From Planctomycetales bacterium (GTDB lineage Bacteria; Planctomycetota; Planctomycetia; Planctomycetales; Planctomycetaceae): DNA of 9,269 nucleotides. Below are positions 6,673 through 9,269 of the stretch, piece by piece. The notes beneath the pieces are model-generated. The model was not told where the DNA came from, did not search any database, and worked only from the letters and a program-made list of their open reading frames with translations. The stretch spans positions 1 to 9,269 of the forward strand of contig JAGVKR010000216.1 of the NCBI GenBank assembly GCA_020050375.1, read 5' to 3'. Position 1 is the first letter of the stretch; every line of letters begins with the position of its first letter. The translations under genes and the position numbers were made by a program.

Positions 6673-8139
6673 TCACTTAGTCTCCTTTCCGATCTCCTGC
6701 AAAACCGGATCGTTGATTTCGTTCATTCTCGCGACGATCTTTTCGTGCAGGGCTGTCACAGCCGCGCGGGCGGCCGGGGTTTTGGATGCAATCCGGTTGG
6801 TCGTCTCGGCGGGATCATCCTTGAGGTTGTACAGCTCGTCACGGCCGGCGTTCGAAAAGTCGCGGACCAGCTTCCACTCGGGGGTTCGCCAGGCGCGCAT
6901 GTGCGTCTTCGCGCTGTGGTGCACGCTGTATTCGGCGTAGAGGTCGTTGTCCCAGTCGAGCTTGGCCCCCTTGAGCAGCGGCACGAAGTTGCGGCCGCGG
7001 ATTGTCGATCCCTTCGGCAGCTCCAGACCGGCGATCCCCGCGAGCGTCGGATACCAGTCAAGGTTTGTCAGCGTTTCTTTCAGAACCGTGCCGGGCCGAA
7101 CGACTCCCGGCCAGCGGATCGCCGCCGGCACGCGGAGCGAGTTGTCGTACATGTTCGGGCGCATCCCCTTCGGCACGTTGGCCGTTCCCGGCGGCGGCTC
7201 AGTCAGCATCCAGTGCCCGTTGCCTTTATGCCAGACGCCGTTGTGCCCGATGTTGTAGCCGTGATCGCTCGTGAAGATCACGACCGTCTTCTCGGCGAGT
7301 TTCCGCCGGTCGAGCTCGGCCAGCAGACGGCCGACATTGCGGTCGATGCTGTGGACGCTCGCCAGATACTCGCGCGTCGCCTTTTTCACCGCGGTTACGT
7401 CGAGCTTCGGGTAGTCCGGGTTCGGAATCGTCGGATCGAGATCGCGAAACAGGGCCCAGTCTGCTTCGGTCGTCGGCACATAGGGGCGATGCGGCTCGCG
7501 AAAGTGCAGCGAGATCAAGAACGGCCGCGGGTCGTCGCGGCCGACAACGGCGATCGCTTCGTCGGTGACGATATCCGCCAGGCAGCCTTTCAAGGGAGTG
7601 GTCTTTCCGGCGACTTCGAGTGTGGGATTCATCGGCGTGTTTCCTCCCCCGCGAAACCCCATGAAATGCTGATAGCCGAATTTCGTGGGGTGGAACTCGT
7701 CGCGCGTTCCGAGGTGCCATTTGCCGATGAGCGCCGTCCGGTAACCGCCGCTGGAAAACACCTGCGGCCAGACGACGTGCTTCGGATCGAGCCCCAGGTC
7801 GGGCTCCCGTTCGGGCTGGATATAGTCGGTGATCCCGACCTCACTCCCGTACCGGCTGGTGACAAGCGCCGCCCGCGACGGGCTGCACACCGGCGTCACG
7901 GTGAAGCTGTTCACAAGGTACGCCCCCTCGCGGAAGAGCTTGTCGAGATGCGGCGTCTTCGCATGCGGATGCCCGGCCACCCCCAGCGCCCACGGCGCGA
8001 GATCGTCACAAACGATGAAGAGCACGTTGGGCCGCTCGGCCGCTCCGGCAGAGCGACCGGCGATTACGGCAACGATGAGGAGTGGCGTAGAACGCGCGAA
8101 TCGAGTCACACGGCTGATCATTTGGTCAATCGCTTTCAT
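6673..8139 (-). CDS. Exported type I sulfatase (formylglycine-dependent)
   Basis: This 488-residue arylsulfatase-like enzyme hydrolyses sulfate esters; the natural substrate cannot be read, but sulfated polysaccharides are common for planctomycete sulfatases. The N-terminus is a signal peptide (basic residues to R16, hydrophobic core about 19-27, likely cut after AGAA, residue 34). The metal-binding start NVLFIVCDDL gives D45 and D46. The sulfatase signature is CSPSR at 85-89, where C85 would become formylglycine; GKWHLG follows at 139-144, and D292-H293 (TSDHGYNIG) completes the metal site. The C-terminal part (LYNLKDDPAETTN) is normal and the length typical, so the gene looks complete. ATG 8139 has GGAG eight bases upstream. 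No formylglycine-generating enzyme gene is in the window, so maturation depends on one elsewhere. The upstream region is long and hairpin-rich. Confidence 0.96.
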   Translation of the reverse strand: MKAIDQMISRVTRFARSTPLLIVAVIAGRSAGAAERPNVLFIVCDDLAPWALGVAGHPHAKTPHLDKLFREGAYLVNSFTVTPVCSPSRAALVTSRYGSEVGITDYIQPEREPDLGLDPKHVVWPQVFSSGGYRTALIGKWHLGTRDEFHPTKFGYQHFMGFRGGGNTPMNPTLEVAGKTTPLKGCLADIVTDEAIAVVGRDDPRPFLISLHFREPHRPYVPTTEADWALFRDLDPTIPNPDYPKLDVTAVKKATREYLASVHSIDRNVGRLLAELDRRKLAEKTVVIFTSDHGYNIGHNGVWHKGNGHWMLTEPPPGTANVPKGMRPNMYDNSLRVPAAIRWPGVVRPGTVLKETLTNLDWYPTLAGIAGLELPKGSTIRGRNFVPLLKGAKLDWDNDLYAEYSVHHSAKTHMRAWRTPEWKLVRDFSNAGRDELYNLKDDPAETTNRIASKTPAARAAVTALHEKIVARMNEINDPVLQEIGKETK

Positions 8140-8178
8140 TTTTATGGCTCCGCTCGCAGGATGTATCAGCTAGCGTAA

Positions 8179-8207
8179 CCAGGACTGTAAGCAACTTGCA
8201 GTCCTGG
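8179..8207. repeat. Long stable inverted repeat upstream of the sulfatase
   Basis: CCAGGACTG (8179-8187) pairs perfectly with CAGTCCTGG (8199-8207); a T-G pair and AAG/CTT extend this to a 13-bp stem with a 3-base loop. It lies 40 bases before the sulfatase ATG, so it could be a leader hairpin or a protein-binding palindrome. Confidence 0.8.
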
Positions 8208-8231
8208 CTTCGAGGAAAGGCCCGGGCCAAG

Positions 8232-8255
8232 GTAGCACGGACTTTTAGTCTGTGC
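8232..8255 (+). repeat. REP-like palindrome with GTAG foot
   Basis: GCACGGACT (8235-8243) and AGTCTGTGC (8247-8255) form a 9-bp stem with one G-T pair and loop TTT. The tetranucleotide GTAG (8232-8235) lies at its 5' foot, the arrangement of bacterial REP sequences mobilised by RAYT (IS200-related) transposases. No transposase gene is nearby. Similar 'GGTAGCACGGACT' palindromes are, as I recall, scattered through planctomycete genomes, but copy number cannot be tested here. Confidence 0.55.
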
Positions 8256-8318
8256 GTTCGTTGGACGCGACCGATCCGTACTCTGAATGACCGTCGTGTC
8301 GGTACTTGTTGCATTTTG

Positions 8319-8341
8319 AATTGCCGGGCTTCGCAATTTTT
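8319..8341 (+). terminator. Terminator-like hairpin with no matching gene
   Basis: AATTGC (8319-8324) and GCAATT (8333-8338) form a perfect 6-bp stem with an 8-base loop, followed by TTT, so five consecutive T end the structure. The stem is A/T-rich and weak. No plus-strand gene ends before it, so it may be a relic or a block to read-through. Confidence 0.3.
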
Positions 8342-8449
8342 GCTGAATCTGGAAAACGGGCGTCGGTTGTCAATTGAACGCGAGGCATTGCGGGTACGGG
8401 CGGATGCCGCGGATACGAACAGGCTGAATTGCAGGGATGTGAAATACGG

Positions 8450-8473
8450 TACAAATGTATATATTATACAAAT
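8450..8473 (-). promoter_or_regulatory. AT-rich operator/promoter-like element
   Basis: TACAAAT occurs twice in direct orientation 17 bases apart (8450-8456 and 8467-8473). Between them TGTATA-TAT-TATACA (8456-8470) is a 15-base palindrome. On the minus strand a perfect TATAAT (8468-8463) lies inside it, with only a weak -35 (TTTCGC) at 17-base spacing. If used, it would give the sulfatase a leader of roughly 315 bases. Confidence 0.35.
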
Positions 8474-8763
8474 CGGGAACGGGGGGCGAAAGAGCAACTC
8501 CAAATGGCTGTCCGAATGTTGTCAGAGTCAGCGGATTTTTCCGGACTCCGCATTTTGCGGCGGTATCGCCGTCCGTCGTGCATTGATGATGCAGCAGTTC
8601 GTCGGTCGCCATAAGCCTGCGTCTGTCCGCCGGGAAGACGTGTGAGCCTCTTTATATCCGACAACGCGTCAGGAATTCACGTTCAACCGGATCTCCTTTG
8701 ATTGACCAGCCGCTTCGCGGTTGGCACAATCTCGGCGGCAACGAGGCCCGGGAGGATTCCCAC

Positions 8764-8928
8764 ATGAAACAGAAGCAGGACGCTTGTGAACGACAGGTTC
8801 GAGTCGCCTGTCCACCCCGGCCCGCCTGTCCGGCGTGTGGCGGGGCGCTGATCGAAATCCGCGCCAAACTGCAGTGCACCCGCTGCCACACGATCTGCGA
8901 GACGTGCTGCGAGGGGGGACGTGGGTAA
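8764..8928 (+). CDS. Small Cys-rich zinc-ribbon protein
   Basis: This 54-residue protein has nine cysteines. CPACGG (C22, C25) and CTRCH (C38, C41) form two zinc-knuckle-like pairs 12 residues apart, as in a zinc ribbon, followed by TICETCCEGGRG (C45, C48, C49). C8 and C16 lie nearer the N-terminus. CTRCH also fits the heme c pattern, but there is no signal peptide, so zinc (or an Fe-S cluster) in the cytoplasm is more likely. The role is unknown; I believe near-identical small proteins with the ICETCCEGGRG ending recur in planctomycetes. ATG 8764 is firmly supported by GGAGG at 8751-8755, eight bases upstream, and is preferred over the longer frame from 8698. It lies 70 bases before the tRNA gene. 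Confidence 0.8.
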   Translation: MKQKQDACERQVRVACPPRPACPACGGALIEIRAKLQCTRCHTICETCCEGGRG

Positions 8929-8955
8929 GCGTGTGCGTCGCTTCCCCCCCGGCGT

Positions 8956-8983
8956 TTGCCCAACTGCCGGTTTAAGCTAAGAT
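8956..8983 (+). promoter_or_regulatory. Candidate promoter of the tRNA-Val gene
   Basis: TTGCCC (8956-8961) and TAAGAT (8978-8983) are 16 bases apart, each matching four of six consensus positions. Transcription would begin about nine bases before the mature tRNA. Pattern match only. Confidence 0.3.
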
Positions 8984-8998
8984 TCAGGGACACGGCGC

Positions 8999-9072
8999 GG
9001 GCGATTAGCTCAGTTGGTTAGAGCGCCATGCTTACACCGTGGATGTCGGGGGTTCGAATCCCTCATCGCCCA
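8999..9072 (+). tRNA. tRNA-Val, anticodon UAC
   Basis: A full cloverleaf can be drawn. The acceptor stem GGGCGAT (8999-9005) pairs with ATCGCCC (9065-9071). The D arm is GCTC/GAGC around AGTTGGTTA. The anticodon stem CCATG/CGTGG has one T-G pair and loop CTTACAC, giving anticodon TAC, which reads GUA (Val). The variable loop is five bases (ATGTC), and the T arm is GGGGG/CCCTC with TTCGAAT. The discriminator is A9072; CCA is not encoded. The gene has no neighbouring tRNA in the window. Confidence 0.97.
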
Positions 9073-9232
9073 ATCGAACACGTCTCGTTTTTCTGAAGAC
9101 CTTGCTGCGCGTTCGTCTGGAATTGAATCAGCGACGCGCTGCGCGTTGGTGATGTGAGACTCATTGCGTTCGTCGATGTGCGGGGGAGCGCCGATGACAT
9201 TCTTCGCGAAGAGGCAAGCTCGTGCGGCGTCA

Positions 9233-9250
9233 CGCGACAAAAATGTCGCG
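9233..9250. repeat. Perfect hairpin near the right edge
   Basis: CGCGACA (9233-9239) and TGTCGCG (9244-9250) form a 7-bp stem with loop AAAA. No gene is visible between the tRNA and the window end, so its role is unknown. Confidence 0.4.
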
Positions 9251-9269
9251 CCGCGCTGCGCACGGCGCC

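Larger units (their letters stand above)
8140..8763. other. Long AT-richer intergenic region with several hairpins
   Basis: This 624-base stretch separates the divergent sulfatase and zinc-ribbon genes. Open frames exist (for example plus 8196-8645) but show no recognisable domain, no good ribosome site and odd composition, so I call none. It holds a long hairpin (8179-8207), a REP-like palindrome (8232-8255), a terminator-like stem (8319-8341) and an AT-rich block with repeats (8450-8473). From about 8480 to 8700 I see nothing distinct. Confidence 0.6.

Noticed and set aside
6616..8178. 520-codon plus-strand open frame opposite the sulfatase
   Set aside because: A GC-driven antisense frame; the minus strand carries the complete sulfatase motifs and a signal peptide.
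8196..8645. 149-codon plus-strand frame in the long intergenic region
   Set aside because: It crosses hairpins and an AT-rich block, lacks a ribosome site and has no recognisable fold.
8872..8892. CTRCH in the small Cys-rich protein as a heme c site
   Set aside because: No signal peptide, and the paired CxxC motifs fit zinc binding better.
9010..9240. 76-codon minus-strand frame across the tRNA gene
   Set aside because: It contains the typical false peptide made by reading a tRNA gene backwards.

Overview
The window reads as a planctomycete (phylum Planctomycetota) chromosome segment; I do not name a genus. The grounds are a eukaryotic-type Ser/Thr kinase with the N-terminal region typical of planctomycete kinases, an exported type I sulfatase, a large di-heme cytochrome c peroxidase-like protein, a squalene-cyclase-like QW-repeat protein next to a heme c motif, a tiny Cys-rich zinc-ribbon protein, GC-rich codon use, weak Shine-Dalgarno sequences and several short intergenic palindromes. 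No phage, plasmid, CRISPR or insertion-sequence gene is visible.

Layout. 1-1240 (minus): Ser/Thr kinase running off the left edge. 1241-1525: intergenic with two small hairpins and a candidate kinase promoter. 1526-2884 (minus): GPH/MelB-type sugar-cation symporter. 2885-3137: divergent promoter region. 3138-4490 (plus): secreted di-heme cytochrome. 4491-4609: convergent gap with two near-identical palindromes, one terminator-like. 4610-5560 (minus): QW-repeat protein whose coding frame continues upstream through a CxxCH heme motif but has no usual start codon there. 5765-6370 (plus): single-pass membrane protein of unknown function. 6371-6672: convergent gap. 6673-8139 (minus): exported sulfatase. 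8140-8763: long, AT-richer, hairpin-rich intergenic region. 8764-8928 (plus): 54-residue Cys-rich protein. 8999-9072 (plus): tRNA-Val(UAC). 9073-9269: no gene seen.

How it fits together. Most genes look like single transcription units, not one operon. Sulfatase plus sugar symporter fits breakdown and uptake of sulfated polysaccharides, though they are nearly 4 kb apart and not obviously co-regulated. The di-heme cytochrome and the QW-repeat protein face each other tail to tail; if the QW-repeat gene is intact in relatives, both would be exported c-type heme proteins. The points most worth a second look are the broken or non-standard 5' end of the QW-repeat gene, the REP-like palindrome with a GTAG foot, and the structured region upstream of the sulfatase. 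I did not find a clearly new multi-gene system.
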